Positions 1 to 9,266 of a stretch of 64,000 nt of DNA are shown one piece after another. The notes under the pieces are model-generated. The model had not been told where the DNA came from, made no database searches, and saw only the letters and a list, made by a program, of their open reading frames with translations. Position 1 is the first letter of the stretch; the number at the start of each line of letters is the position of its first letter. The stretch is from Roseiflexus sp. RS-1. GTDB lineage: Bacteria > Chloroflexota > Chloroflexia > Chloroflexales > Roseiflexaceae. The stretch lies in the NCBI RefSeq assembly GCF_000016665.1, contig NC_009523.1, positions 3,409,501-3,473,500 on the forward strand. The letters run 5' to 3'. The translations under genes and the position numbers were made by a program.

Positions 1-3000
1 AAGTGCCGCAGGAACACTGGTTCTATATCGGGCGCAAGATTTCGCCAGCGGTGGCAACCCCGACGTTGCTCGCCTGGAGCGGCACGATGTTCGAGTACCT
101 TATGCCGCTGCTGGTGATGCGCAATTTTCCCGAAACCCTGCTCGACTCGACCTATCGCGGGGCGGTTGAACGTCAGATCGCCTACGCCGCCGGGCGCGGT
201 ATTCCGTGGGGCATCTCCGAATCGGCGTTCAATCTGCGCGATTCGCAGATGAACTACCAGTATCGCGCATTCGGCGTGCCAGGGTTGGGATTGCAGAGCG
301 GACTGGCAAACGATCTGGTCGTTGCGCCATATGCGACGCTGCTGGCATTGCAGGTCGCACCCAACGAAGCCATCGCCAACCTCCGTACTCTGATGGAGTA
401 CGGCGCATTCGGCGCGTATGGCTTCTACGAGGCGATCGACTTTACGCCCGAACGCCTGCCGCCTGGCGTCAGGCACGCCATCGTTCAAACCTATATGGTG
501 CATCACCAGGGGATGGGACTGCTGGCGCTCGATAATTTGTTGCACGACAACATCATGCAGCGTCGCTTCCATGCCGAGCCAATCGTGCAGGCCACTGAAT
601 TGCTGCTCCAGGAGAAGATCCCTGCCGACCGGCCCCTGCCGTTGCCGCAGGAGAGCGCCGTCAGCGAAATCACAACCACACCGGACGTCGCGCTCGAACG
701 TCACTTCACAACGCCGCATACTGCAGCACCATATGCCTACATCCTCTCCAACGGCGTCCTGACCACGATAGTCACCAACGCTGGCGGCGGCGGGAGTCGC
801 TTTACCCTGCCCGAACGCACAACGACCGTTGCGCTTACCCGCTGGCGACCCGACCCGACCCGCGATGCGTCCGGCAGTTTCGTCTATGTGCGCGATGTAC
901 GCAGCGGCGTCACCTGGTCGCCGACGTACCAGCCGCTCCGAACACTTGGCGACGATTACCGCGTCACCTGCGGCGCCGGACGGGTCGAGTTCCGCCAGCA
1001 CTACGCTGGCGTCGACACGCGCCTGGAGATGACCGTATCGCCCGAAGACCACGTCGAGGTGCGGGTTCTGACTCTGGTGAACACGACGGCGCAACCACGC
1101 GAACTGGAAATTACCACCTATGCCGAGATTGTGCTTGCGCCCGACGCCGCCGACGCCGCCCATCCGGTCTTCTCGAACCTGTTCGTCGAGACATCGTTCG
1201 ATCCCACAAGCGAAGCGTTGCTGGCGACACGCCGACCGCGCGCGCCGAACGATGAACGCCTGTGGGTTGCTCAGACGATCGGCGTGCGTGGGCGCGCCCT
1301 GGGTGAGCCGGAGTACGAAACCGACCGCATGACTTTCATCGGGCGCGGGCGCGATCCTTCACGTCCACAGGCGCTCGACCGCCCGCTGAACGGTCGCATT
1401 GGCGCAGTGCTCGACCCGATCTTCAGCCAGCGACGCCGGGTGCGGATCGTGCCGGGCGGACAGGCGCAGGTCATCATGACGATGGCGGTTGCGGCGACAC
1501 GCGAGGATGCGATCCGCCTGGCGGATCACTACCGCGATGCTGTCATTGCAATGCGTGCCTTCGATATGGCGCGCATCCAGGCGCAGGTCGAACTGATGCA
1601 TCTGGGCATCAACGCCGACCAGGCGCACCAGTTCCAGCGCCTGGCATCACTCACTCTCCTCCCCGATCCGGTGCGCCGCGCCGCATCTGAGGCGCTGCTG
1701 CGCAACACCAAAGGGCAGCCAGGTCTGTGGGCATACGGCGTCTCCGGTGATTACCCGATTGTTGTCGGGCGCATTGCGCCCACTTCTGATACATCACTGG
1801 CGCGCTCGCTGATCCAGGCGCACGAGTACTGGCGCCTGAAGGGGGTGCTCATCGATCTGGTGCTGCTGGTCGAGGATGGCGCCGATTATCGCCAGGAGCG
1901 GTATGAGCAGATCATGGCGCTGGTGCGCAGCAGCCGGTCGAGTCGCTGGCTCAACCAGCGTGGCGGGGTCTTCGTGCTGCGCACCGGGATCATGCCTGAA
2001 GCCGATCAGATTCTCTTCGAGGCGGTGAGCCGCATCACACTCCACAGTCGGCGTGGCGACCTGTCCTACCATCTGCGCCGTCGCCTGCCCGATAAAGCGC
2101 CACCTCCGCCGCCGCTCACGATGCCGCCGTTCGATGACGCTCCGCTGCCTGCAGAGAATCTGATGCTGACCACGGAGTATGGCGGGTTTACCGTTGATGG
2201 ACGTGAGTTCGTCATCGAGGTTGCACCCGGCAACTCCACGCCATTGCCGTGGGTCAATGTCGTTGCCAACCCACGCGCCGGTTTCATCGTCTCAGAGAGT
2301 GGCTGCGGCTACACCTGGGCGGAAAACAGTCGCGAGAACCGTCTGACCCCCTGGTCGAACGATCCGGTCAGCGATCCGCCCGGCGAGGCGATCTACCTGC
2401 GCGACGAAGCCAGCGGCGTGATCTGGTCGCCGCTGCCGCGTCCGTGCGCAAGCGGGCGCGTTCGCGTTTACCACGGGATGGGATACTCCCGCTTCCTGCA
2501 ACAGTCCAATGGCATCGAGAGCGAAACCACCCTCAGCATTGCGCCTGACGATCCGGTGAAAATCATTCGCCTGCGCCTGCGCAACCGCTCCGCTCACGAG
2601 CGTCGCCTGAGCGCGACCATGTATGTTGAGTGGGTGCTTGGCGTGCTGCGCGAACAAACGGCGCTCTTCATCGTCACATCGACGGCGCCGGAGCGGAGCG
2701 CATTGCTGGCGCGCAACGCCTACAGCCACGATTTCGTCGGTCGGGTTGCATTCCTGGCGTGCAGCGAACCAGAGGTCGCATTCTGTGGCGATCGCGCAGC
2801 ATTCATCGGGCGCAACGGCGATCTGGCGCGCCCGATTGCGCTGGCGGGCGCACACGATGGCGCCTTCGACAATCGGATCGGCGCAGGTCTTGACCCATGC
2901 GGCGTTGTTACAACGACATTCACCCTCAACCCTGGTGAAACACGCGACCTGTTCTTCCTGCTGGGTCAGGGAACAGATGAGGCTGAGGCGCTTACCCTGA

Positions 3001-4619
3001 TTGACCGCTACCGTGATCCTGCCGCTGCGACCGGCGCCATCGAAGAGACCATCGCACGCTGGCGCACCCTGGTCAGCACGCTGCGGGTGCGCACCCCCGA
3101 CCCGGCGCTCGATGTGTTGCTCAACGGATGGCTGATCTACCAGACCCTCGTCTGCCGTATCTGGGGGCGCTCGGCATTCTACCAGTCGGGCGGCGCCTAC
3201 GGCTTCCGCGATCAGTTGCAGGATGTGATGGCACTGACCATGATCGAGCCATCGATTGCACGTGACCATATCCTGCGCGCCGCAGCGCGCCAGTTCGTCG
3301 AAGGCGATGTGCAACATTGGTGGCACCCGCCGCTCGGTCGCGGCATCCGTACCGCATTCTCCGATGATTACCTGTGGCTGCCCTTCGTTGTGTGTCACTA
3401 TGTCGAAACGACCGGCGACCGGGCATTGCTCGATGCAGTTGCGCCGTACATCAAAGGGCGACCGCTCGCGGAGGACGAAGCCGAATACTATGATCTCCCC
3501 GAGCAGGCGAACGAGGCGGGCAGTATCTACGACCACTGCATTCGCGCGATTGATCGTGCGTTGAGGCGCACAGGCGCGCATGGGCTGCCACTGATGGGAT
3601 CGGGGGATTGGAATGATGGTATGAACCTGGTAGGACACGGCGGACGCGGCGAGAGCGTGTGGGTCGCCTGGTTTTTGATTGTTATCCTGAACCGCTTCGC
3701 TCCGATTGCCGAACAGCGGCGCGACATCGAGCGCGCAGCGCGCTATCGCGCCGAAGCGCGCCGGTTGAGCGAGGCGATTGATCGCCACGCCTGGGATGGC
3801 GACTGGTATCTGCGCGCCTTCTACGACGACGGCACGCCGCTCGGCTCGGCGCGTGACGATGAGTGCCGCATCGATTCCCTGAGTCAGTCGTGGGCGGTCA
3901 TTGCCGGCGCCGCCGATCCGACGCGGGCGCGGCAGGCGATGGAGGCAGTCGACCGCCACCTGGTTGACCGTGACAATGGCATTATCAAACTGTTCACGCC
4001 GCCGTTCGACCAGACGCCGCGCAATCCCGGCTATATCAAAGGGTATGTGCCCGGTGTCCGTGAAAACGGCGGGCAGTACACCCACGCTGCAATCTGGGTC
4101 GCCTGGGCATGGACAATGCTGGGTGAATACGCGCGCGCGGGTGAACTGCTGCGGATGCTCAATCCAGTTCACCACGCACAATCCCGTGGTCGCGTCTACG
4201 CCGTCGAGCCGTATGTCATCGCGGCAGACATCTACAGCGCGCCGCAGCACCTGGGGCGCGGCGGATGGACGTGGTACACCGGCTCGGCGGCATGGTTCTA
4301 CCGGCTTGGCATCGAGCGTATCCTGGGTATCCAGCGCCACGGCGATCACCTGACTCTGACGCCCTGCCTGCCGCCCGACTGGCCAGGTTATGAGGCGTGG
4401 TACCGCTACGGTTCGAGTGAGTGCCATATCGTCGTCGAGCGCGGCAGCGATGGGTATGCGCTGACAATCGACGGCGTTCCTGCGCGCGAACTGACCATCC
4501 CGCTGCACGACGACGGGCTGCGGCACGAGGTGCGCCTGTTCCTGCCAGCAACGGAAGTGAGCGCGCCTGGCAGCGATGGCGCAGGCACAATCCAGGAGCG
4601 CAGCGCTGCACCGCAATGA
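1..4619 (+). CDS. Cyclic beta-1,2-glucan synthase (NdvB/ChvB-like), C-terminal part, cut by left edge
   Basis: About 1,539 residues of a much longer membrane protein; the frame is already open at the window edge and the GTG at base 3 is probably an internal codon. Visible order: glycoamylase-like domain (residues 1-200, with GISESAFNLRD and FGVPGLGL), then two beta-sandwich carbohydrate-binding regions (about 245-540 and 725-1000) and a GH94-type (alpha/alpha)6 catalytic domain (about 1010-1450). The GH94 phosphorylase signature GSGDWNDGMN has its putative acid Asp near residue 1202, and YGFRDQLQDV precedes it. In proteobacterial NdvB the N-terminal glycosyltransferase makes the chain and the GH94 domain sets its length; the GT part would lie outside this window. 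An annotation as a GH94-only protein cannot be excluded without the upstream sequence. Confidence 0.88.
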   Translation, partial: VPQEHWFYIGRKISPAVATPTLLAWSGTMFEYLMPLLVMRNFPETLLDSTYRGAVERQIAYAAGRGIPWGISESAFNLRDSQMNYQYRAFGVPGLGLQSGLANDLVVAPYATLLALQVAPNEAIANLRTLMEYGAFGAYGFYEAIDFTPERLPPGVRHAIVQTYMVHHQGMGLLALDNLLHDNIMQRRFHAEPIVQATELLLQEKIPADRPLPLPQESAVSEITTTPDVALERHFTTPHTAAPYAYILSNGVLTTIVTNAGGGGSRFTLPERTTTVALTRWRPDPTRDASGSFVYVRDVRSGVTWSPTYQPLRTLGDDYRVTCGAGRVEFRQHYAGVDTRLEMTVSPEDHVEVRVLTLVNTTAQPRELEITTYAEIVLAPDAADAAHPVFSNLFVETSFDPTSEALLATRRPRAPNDERLWVAQTIGVRGRALGEPEYETDRMTFIGRGRDPSRPQALDRPLNGRIGAVLDPIFSQRRRVRIVPGGQAQVIMTMAVAATREDAIRLADHYRDAVIAMRAFDMARIQAQVELMHLGINADQAHQFQRLASLTLLPDPVRRAASEALLRNTKGQPGLWAYGVSGDYPIVVGRIAPTSDTSLARSLIQAHEYWRLKGVLIDLVLLVEDGADYRQERYEQIMALVRSSRSSRWLNQRGGVFVLRTGIMPEADQILFEAVSRITLHSRRGDLSYHLRRRLPDKAPPPPPLTMPPFDDAPLPAENLMLTTEYGGFTVDGREFVIEVAPGNSTPLPWVNVVANPRAGFIVSESGCGYTWAENSRENRLTPWSNDPVSDPPGEAIYLRDEASGVIWSPLPRPCASGRVRVYHGMGYSRFLQQSNGIESETTLSIAPDDPVKIIRLRLRNRSAHERRLSATMYVEWVLGVLREQTALFIVTSTAPERSALLARNAYSHDFVGRVAFLACSEPEVAFCGDRAAFIGRNGDLARPIALAGAHDGAFDNRIGAGLDPCGVVTTTFTLNPGETRDLFFLLGQGTDEAEALTLIDRYRDPAAATGAIEETIARWRTLVSTLRVRTPDPALDVLLNGWLIYQTLVCRIWGRSAFYQSGGAYGFRDQLQDVMALTMIEPSIARDHILRAAARQFVEGDVQHWWHPPLGRGIRTAFSDDYLWLPFVVCHYVETTGDRALLDAVAPYIKGRPLAEDEAEYYDLPEQANEAGSIYDHCIRAIDRALRRTGAHGLPLMGSGDWNDGMNLVGHGGRGESVWVAWFLIVILNRFAPIAEQRRDIERAARYRAEARRLSEAIDRHAWDGDWYLRAFYDDGTPLGSARDDECRIDSLSQSWAVIAGAADPTRARQAMEAVDRHLVDRDNGIIKLFTPPFDQTPRNPGYIKGYVPGVRENGGQYTHAAIWVAWAWTMLGEYARAGELLRMLNPVHHAQSRGRVYAVEPYVIAADIYSAPQHLGRGGWTWYTGSAAWFYRLGIERILGIQRHGDHLTLTPCLPPDWPGYEAWYRYGSSECHIVVERGSDGYALTIDGVPARELTIPLHDDGLRHEVRLFLPATEVSAPGSDGAGTIQERSAAPQ

Positions 4620-4694
4620 TGGGGAACGCTACACCATTGCCACATCTGTTACCAATGCATCCGGCAAAACAATCCTGAATGCGAATACTGAAGT

Positions 4695-4724
4695 TTGACA
4701 GTCCTTATCACAGTGCGCTAAGAT
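4695..4724 (+). promoter_or_regulatory. Sigma-70-type promoter for the metallo-hydrolase
   Basis: Consensus -35 TTGACA at 4695-4700 and -10 TAAGAT at 4719-4724, separated by 18 bases, in the 204-base gap after the glucan synthase gene. It predicts a start near 4731, about 90 bases before the next gene. Confidence 0.6.
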
Positions 4725-4823
4725 GCAAACAGAAGCTCACAAACGGCAGTATGCCGGTGCACGACGCACATCGAACGCTTGCGAGAGCGCGAGGCTCAAT
4801 CACCGGGGAGCGAATGAGCGCCC

Positions 4824-5441
4824 ATGGAACTACGCATGCGATCTGTTGGTCCCTGGCCCATGAACAGTTATGCGCTGGTCTGCCCGACGACCCGCCATAG
4901 CGTCCTGATCGATCCAGGGGCAGAGCCAGACGAACTGATAGCAATGCTCGACGGTACAACGCCGGTTGCCATTCTCCTCACCCACACCCATCCAGACCAT
5001 ATAGGCGCACTCGACGAGATGCGCAACCGGCTCGGTGTCCCGGTGTTCGCCCATGCCGGACCGCACGCCAGCGGCGTTGTGCTGCCAGTTGATCGCACAC
5101 TGGCGCATAGAGAGGTTATCACAGTGGGCGCTTCGACGCTCCGCGCCTGGCATACGCCCGGTCATACCGCAGACATGATCTCCTACCTGGTCGACGGTGC
5201 ACCAATTGCAATTGTGGGTGATACGCTGTTCGATGGGGGACCGGGGCGCACCTGGTCGGCGGAGGATTTTCGCACCACCCTGACGACGCTGCGCACCATC
5301 ACGCTGACCTGGAGCGACGCCACGATCTGTTACCCCGGCCATGGTCCTTCCTTCCGCCTGGGAGACCGCCGCGCGGCGATTGAACGCTTTCTGGCGCACG
5401 CGCCGGCTGATTTCTTCGGTGATGCTACGTGGGATATGTAA
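4824..5441 (+). CDS. MBL-fold metallo-hydrolase (glyoxalase II-like)
   Basis: A 205-residue metallo-beta-lactamase fold hydrolase. Metal ligands are all present: HTHPDH (H54, H56, D58, H59), H114 in TPGHT, D133 in GDTLF and H173 in PGHG. This is the set expected for a dinuclear Zn/Fe hydrolase of the glyoxalase II/YcbL type, which typically cleaves thioesters; the substrate here is not known. No signal peptide, so probably cytosolic. ATG 4824 is kept although the ribosome-binding site is weak; an in-frame ATG at 4836 is an alternative. It is followed 9 bases later by the PrsW-like gene. Confidence 0.85.
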   Translation: MELRMRSVGPWPMNSYALVCPTTRHSVLIDPGAEPDELIAMLDGTTPVAILLTHTHPDHIGALDEMRNRLGVPVFAHAGPHASGVVLPVDRTLAHREVITVGASTLRAWHTPGHTADMISYLVDGAPIAIVGDTLFDGGPGRTWSAEDFRTTLTTLRTITLTWSDATICYPGHGPSFRLGDRRAAIERFLAHAPADFFGDATWDM

Positions 5442-5450
5442 GAGGTTGCT

Positions 5451-6677
5451 ATGCCTGCTTCGGCAAAACTGGTCGCGCGTGCCATGGTCGGGTCGCCAAT
5501 TGCGCGCCCTTTCGGCGGATGTCTGTTCGTCGGCGGCATGCTGCTGCTCCTTGGCTTTGCGTTTCTGGGGCATCTGGCGCTCTGGGTCCTGGAGCCAGCT
5601 GCGCGTATCGGCATCTTCCTGACCGCTGCATTGATCGGTACGGTCGCATCACTGCCGCTCCTGGCGTTGCTGCGCTGGCTGGATCGGCGCGAGCGCGAGT
5701 CGCTCTGGCTGGCGATCGGCGCCGTGGTATGGGGGGCGGTGATCAGCACCGGTCTTTCCGCCATTTTCAACGCGCTTGGCTTCGGGTTCGTCGCTGTCAG
5801 CCTGGAGATCGTCGGCGGCGTCGATAGCGAACTCATCGGGCAATTGCTCGCTGCTGCGCTGATCGCGCCGCCGGTCGAGGAAGCCTTCAAGGGGCTTGCC
5901 GTTCTGGTGCTGTTCTGGTTTCTGCGCGCCGAGTTCGATAATGTGCGCGACGGAATCATCTACGGGGCGCTGGTCGGCATCGGCTTCAACATCGCTGAGT
6001 ATGCGCTGTACGTGATGCAGGGGTACGCCGAAACCGGCGTTGCTCCGTTCGCTCAGCAGTTTGCCGGGCGTTTCGTCTTTCTGGGATTCAACGGGCATAT
6101 GCTCTGGAGCGCAATCTGCGGCGCCGGCGTTGGCTTTGCCCGTCAGTCGCGCGAAGGATGCACCCGGCTCGGTGCACCGGTTGCCGGGTACCTGGCGGCA
6201 ACCTTCGGACACGCGCTCAACAATTCGGTCGGGGTGTTCCTGCTCGGCATTTTCGTGGTGCTTATGGGGTATGATGTCGAGCGCGGACTGGAGAGCATCC
6301 CGCCGCTTGCGCTATGGGGAGCGGCAGCGGCAATGAATATCGTGGTGCAGGGTGTGCTGTATATTGCCCTGCTGGTGCTGCTGGCGCTCAGTTCGCGCTG
6401 GGAACGTGATGTGATCCGCACCTATCTGGCGGACGAAGTCGGGATCAGCATTACCCCTGAGGAGTATGCCGCGATTGTGAACGACCGCATGTTTGGTGCG
6501 CTCGGCAGCCGTGGCATACCCTGGCGTCTCGCGCTGGCGCAGAACGAACTGGCGTTTCGCAAATGGCACGTCGCGCGCGAAGGCGGCAACCCGGCAACCG
6601 ACTCGCTGGTGGCGGCGTGGCGCCAGGATATTGCAACGCTGCGCGATGAGTGGCTTCGCTCCAGACAAACGAGGTAG
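5451..6677 (+). CDS. PrsW-family intramembrane protease-like protein
   Basis: A 408-residue polytopic membrane protein with hydrophobic segments near residues 20-50, 55-75, 88-110, 130-160, 185-215, 240-255 and 280-315. The PrsW/CPBP-like signature EExxK occurs as PVEEAFKG (E143, E144, K147) at the start of a membrane helix, followed by further conserved polar positions in FNIAEY and FGHALNN. PrsW of Bacillus cleaves an anti-sigma factor; no anti-sigma gene lies nearby, so the substrate is unknown. The C-terminal ~90 residues are soluble and charged. An AAGAGG site sits 5 bases before ATG 5451. Confidence 0.8.
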   Translation: MPASAKLVARAMVGSPIARPFGGCLFVGGMLLLLGFAFLGHLALWVLEPAARIGIFLTAALIGTVASLPLLALLRWLDRRERESLWLAIGAVVWGAVISTGLSAIFNALGFGFVAVSLEIVGGVDSELIGQLLAAALIAPPVEEAFKGLAVLVLFWFLRAEFDNVRDGIIYGALVGIGFNIAEYALYVMQGYAETGVAPFAQQFAGRFVFLGFNGHMLWSAICGAGVGFARQSREGCTRLGAPVAGYLAATFGHALNNSVGVFLLGIFVVLMGYDVERGLESIPPLALWGAAAAMNIVVQGVLYIALLVLLALSSRWERDVIRTYLADEVGISITPEEYAAIVNDRMFGALGSRGIPWRLALAQNELAFRKWHVAREGGNPATDSLVAAWRQDIATLRDEWLRSRQTR

Positions 6678-6680
6678 GTT

Positions 6681-7295
6681 ATGGCAATCGATACCGATCA
6701 GCGTCTTGCGCTGGCAATGACCATTCCAGGCGCACCGGTCTGGCGGTTGAGTCTCGAACAGTACCACCGGATGATCCAGACCGGCATTCTGACCGACGAT
6801 GATCCTGTCGAGTTTCTCGAAGGGTTGCTGGTGACAAAAATGCCCAAGAATCCGCCGCACAGCCTTGCGACCCATCTGACACGCGACGCGCTTGCGCGGG
6901 TTGTGCCAGCGCAGTGGTATGTCGATGCGCAGGAACCATTCACCACCGCCGACAGCGAGCCAGAACCGGATGTCCTGGTAGTCCGCGGCGAGCGCCGTCA
7001 GTATCACGACCGCCACCCGCAGGCGCAGGATGTTGCACTGGTTGTGGAGGTGGCTGATACGACGCTCCAGCGTGACCGAACACTGAAGAAGCGGATGTAT
7101 GCCCGCGCAATGATTCCGGTCTACTGGATCATCAACCTTGTCGAGCGTACGATCGAATGGTACGCGCAGCCTTTCGCGGCTGAAGGGGAAGCCGATTATG
7201 CACAGCGTCAGGAAGTCGCTGAAGACGGCACGATCCCGGTTGTGCTCGATGGCGTGGAGGTTGCCTGTCTCCCGGTGCGCGACCTGTTGCCCTGA
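6681..7295 (+). CDS. Uma2-family (DUF820) putative restriction endonuclease-fold protein
   Basis: A 204-residue protein of the Uma2/DUF820 family, a PD-(D/E)XK nuclease fold that is expanded in cyanobacteria and Chloroflexota. Visible are the N-terminal DDPVEFLEGLLV strand-helix, the EPDVLVVRG strand carrying the catalytic acid, then ALVVEVADTT and a Lys-rich helix (LKKRMYARA), ending in YWIINL. The biological role of the family is not settled; many copies are associated with mobile DNA. Here it follows the PrsW gene by 3 bases with GAGGT upstream of ATG, so the two are probably co-transcribed. Confidence 0.85.
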   Translation: MAIDTDQRLALAMTIPGAPVWRLSLEQYHRMIQTGILTDDDPVEFLEGLLVTKMPKNPPHSLATHLTRDALARVVPAQWYVDAQEPFTTADSEPEPDVLVVRGERRQYHDRHPQAQDVALVVEVADTTLQRDRTLKKRMYARAMIPVYWIINLVERTIEWYAQPFAAEGEADYAQRQEVAEDGTIPVVLDGVEVACLPVRDLLP

Positions 7296-7322
7296 ACATC
7301 ATTCCACGAAAGTGAGCATTCA

Positions 7323-8207
7323 ATGTCACGTATTGTTTCTCTCGGTCTCGTACAAATGCGAATGACCGACAACCCGCAGCGGAACTTCGCTGTTGCCGTC
7401 GAGGGTATCCGTGAAGCGGCAAAACGTGGCGCGCAGATTGTCTGCCTGCCTGAACTGTTTCGGTCACTCTACTTCTGCCAGAGCGAGGATCACCGGCATT
7501 TCGCACTGGCGGAACCAATCCCCGGTCCTTCAACCGAGGCGCTGGGCGCACTGGCGCGCGAACTCGGCGTTGTAATCATTGCCAGTCTGTTCGAGAAGCG
7601 CGCCGAAGGGTTGTACCACAACACCGCCGCAGTACTCGACGCCGATGGGCGCTATCTGGGCAAGTACCGCAAGATGCACATCCCCGACGATCCGCTCTAC
7701 TATGAGAAGTTCTATTTCACACCTGGCGATCTGGGGTTCAAAGTGTTCGCCACGCGCTATGCGCGGGTCGGTGTGCTTATCTGCTGGGATCAGTGGTACC
7801 CCGAAGCGGCGCGTCTCACCGCACTGCGCGGCGCCGATATTCTCTTCTACCCGACAGCCATCGGCTGGCATCCCGCAGAAAAGGAGAAGTACGGCACGGC
7901 GCAGCATGCGAGTTGGGAGATCATCCAGCGTTCTCATGGTATCGCCAACGGGTGCTACGTCGTCAGCGTCAATCGCACCGGTCACGAAGGCGATCCCGAT
8001 GGCGGCATCGAGTTTTGGGGGCAGAGTTTCGTTTCCGATCCAGGGGGAACAATTCTGGCAAAGGCGGCCGTCGATCAACCGGAGATCCTGGTTGTGCCGA
8101 TCGATCTGGCACGCATCGACGAGCAACGCACCCACTGGCCCTTCCTGCGCGACCGACGGATCGATGCGTATGGCGAGATCACCCGCCGCTACATTGATGA
8201 AGAGTGA
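7323..8207 (+). CDS. aguB: N-carbamoylputrescine amidase
   Basis: A 294-residue nitrilase-superfamily enzyme with the catalytic triad E44 (CLPELF), K117 (YRKMHIP) and C154 (LICWDQWYPE). The CWDQWYPE sequence around the nucleophile and the length are those of N-carbamoylputrescine amidohydrolase, which converts N-carbamoylputrescine to putrescine, CO2 and ammonia. The neighbouring agmatine deiminase, 9 bases downstream, supplies the substrate, which strongly supports this assignment over a generic nitrilase. Together they form the arginine-decarboxylase-dependent route to polyamines; the decarboxylase is not in this window. Cytosolic. Confidence 0.93.
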   Translation: MSRIVSLGLVQMRMTDNPQRNFAVAVEGIREAAKRGAQIVCLPELFRSLYFCQSEDHRHFALAEPIPGPSTEALGALARELGVVIIASLFEKRAEGLYHNTAAVLDADGRYLGKYRKMHIPDDPLYYEKFYFTPGDLGFKVFATRYARVGVLICWDQWYPEAARLTALRGADILFYPTAIGWHPAEKEKYGTAQHASWEIIQRSHGIANGCYVVSVNRTGHEGDPDGGIEFWGQSFVSDPGGTILAKAAVDQPEILVVPIDLARIDEQRTHWPFLRDRRIDAYGEITRRYIDEE

Positions 8208-8216
8208 TAGAGCAGT

Positions 8217-9263
8217 ATGACAACGCCCCAACCAACACCGACGCAACTCGGATACCGCATGCCCGCAGAATGGGCGCCGCACCAGGCCACCTGGCTCTCC
8301 TGGCCCCACAACGAGGAGTCATGGCCCGGCAAACTGCATATCATCCTGCCGATCTATGCCCGCATGGTCGCGGCGCTGGCATGCTCCGAAACCGTGCATA
8401 TCAATGTCAACGATGAAGCAATGGAAGAACAGGCGCGTCGGTTGCTGCACGCAGCCGGGGCGCAGGGCGACATTCGCTTCCACCATGTTCCAACCAACGA
8501 TGCCTGGTGCCGTGATCACGGTGCGATCTTCGTCGTGCGCGCAGGCGATGATCCCCTGGCTGCAATCAATTGGGAATACAACGCATGGGGCGGCAAATAT
8601 CCGCCGTACGACCTGGATAACCAGATACCGCAGCGCATGGCGGAGGCGCTGGGCGTGCCCTGTTTCGACGGCGGCATGGTGTTGGAGGGCGGCTCGATCG
8701 ACGTCAACGGTGAAGGGTTGCTGCTCACCACCGAGGCATGCCTGCTCAACCCCAACCGTAACCCGCATCTGACCCGTGAACAGATCGAGCAGCGCCTGTG
8801 CGATTACCTTGGTGTCTCGAACATCCTCTGGCTTGGCGATGGCATCGTGGGTGACGATACCGACGGGCACATCGACGATCTGGCGCGCTTCGTCGCTCCC
8901 GATACTGTTGTGACCGTTGTTGAAAGCGATCCCACCGACGAAAACTACGACGCACTCCAGGAGAATCTGCGCCGTCTGAAGCGGATGACCGATCTACGCG
9001 GCGGCGCGCTGCGGATCGTCGAACTGCCGATGCCGCCGGCGATTGTGTATGAAGGACGGCGTCTGCCAGCGTCCTACGCCAATTTCTATATCGCCAATCG
9101 CGTTGTGCTGCTGCCCACCTTCAACCATCCGAATGACGAACGCGCAGCGGCAATCCTGGCGGAACTGTTTCCAACCCGTGACATCGTGGGTATCGATTGC
9201 ACCGACATGGTGTGGGGACTTGGCGCCTGGCACTGTCTGACGCAGCAGGTTCCGGCGGTATAG
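8217..9263 (+). CDS. aguA: Agmatine deiminase
   Basis: A 348-residue peptidyl-arginine-deiminase-fold enzyme that hydrolyses agmatine to N-carbamoylputrescine and ammonia. It begins with GYRMPAEWAPHQATWLSWP, typical of the family, carries NDAWCRDHG, GGSIDVNGEG and DDTDGHIDD for substrate guanidinium binding, and ends with GAWHCLTQQ, in which C340 is the expected nucleophile. The length is normal. It lies directly downstream of aguB, forming a complete two-step agmatine-to-putrescine unit. Confidence 0.94.
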   Translation: MTTPQPTPTQLGYRMPAEWAPHQATWLSWPHNEESWPGKLHIILPIYARMVAALACSETVHINVNDEAMEEQARRLLHAAGAQGDIRFHHVPTNDAWCRDHGAIFVVRAGDDPLAAINWEYNAWGGKYPPYDLDNQIPQRMAEALGVPCFDGGMVLEGGSIDVNGEGLLLTTEACLLNPNRNPHLTREQIEQRLCDYLGVSNILWLGDGIVGDDTDGHIDDLARFVAPDTVVTVVESDPTDENYDALQENLRRLKRMTDLRGGALRIVELPMPPAIVYEGRRLPASYANFYIANRVVLLPTFNHPNDERAAAILAELFPTRDIVGIDCTDMVWGLGAWHCLTQQVPAV

Positions 9264-9266
9264 TGC

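Noticed and set aside
2292-4616. A 774-residue antisense frame over the glucan synthase
   Set aside because: Product has no recognisable fold and is explained by GC-rich codon bias of the real gene on the other strand.
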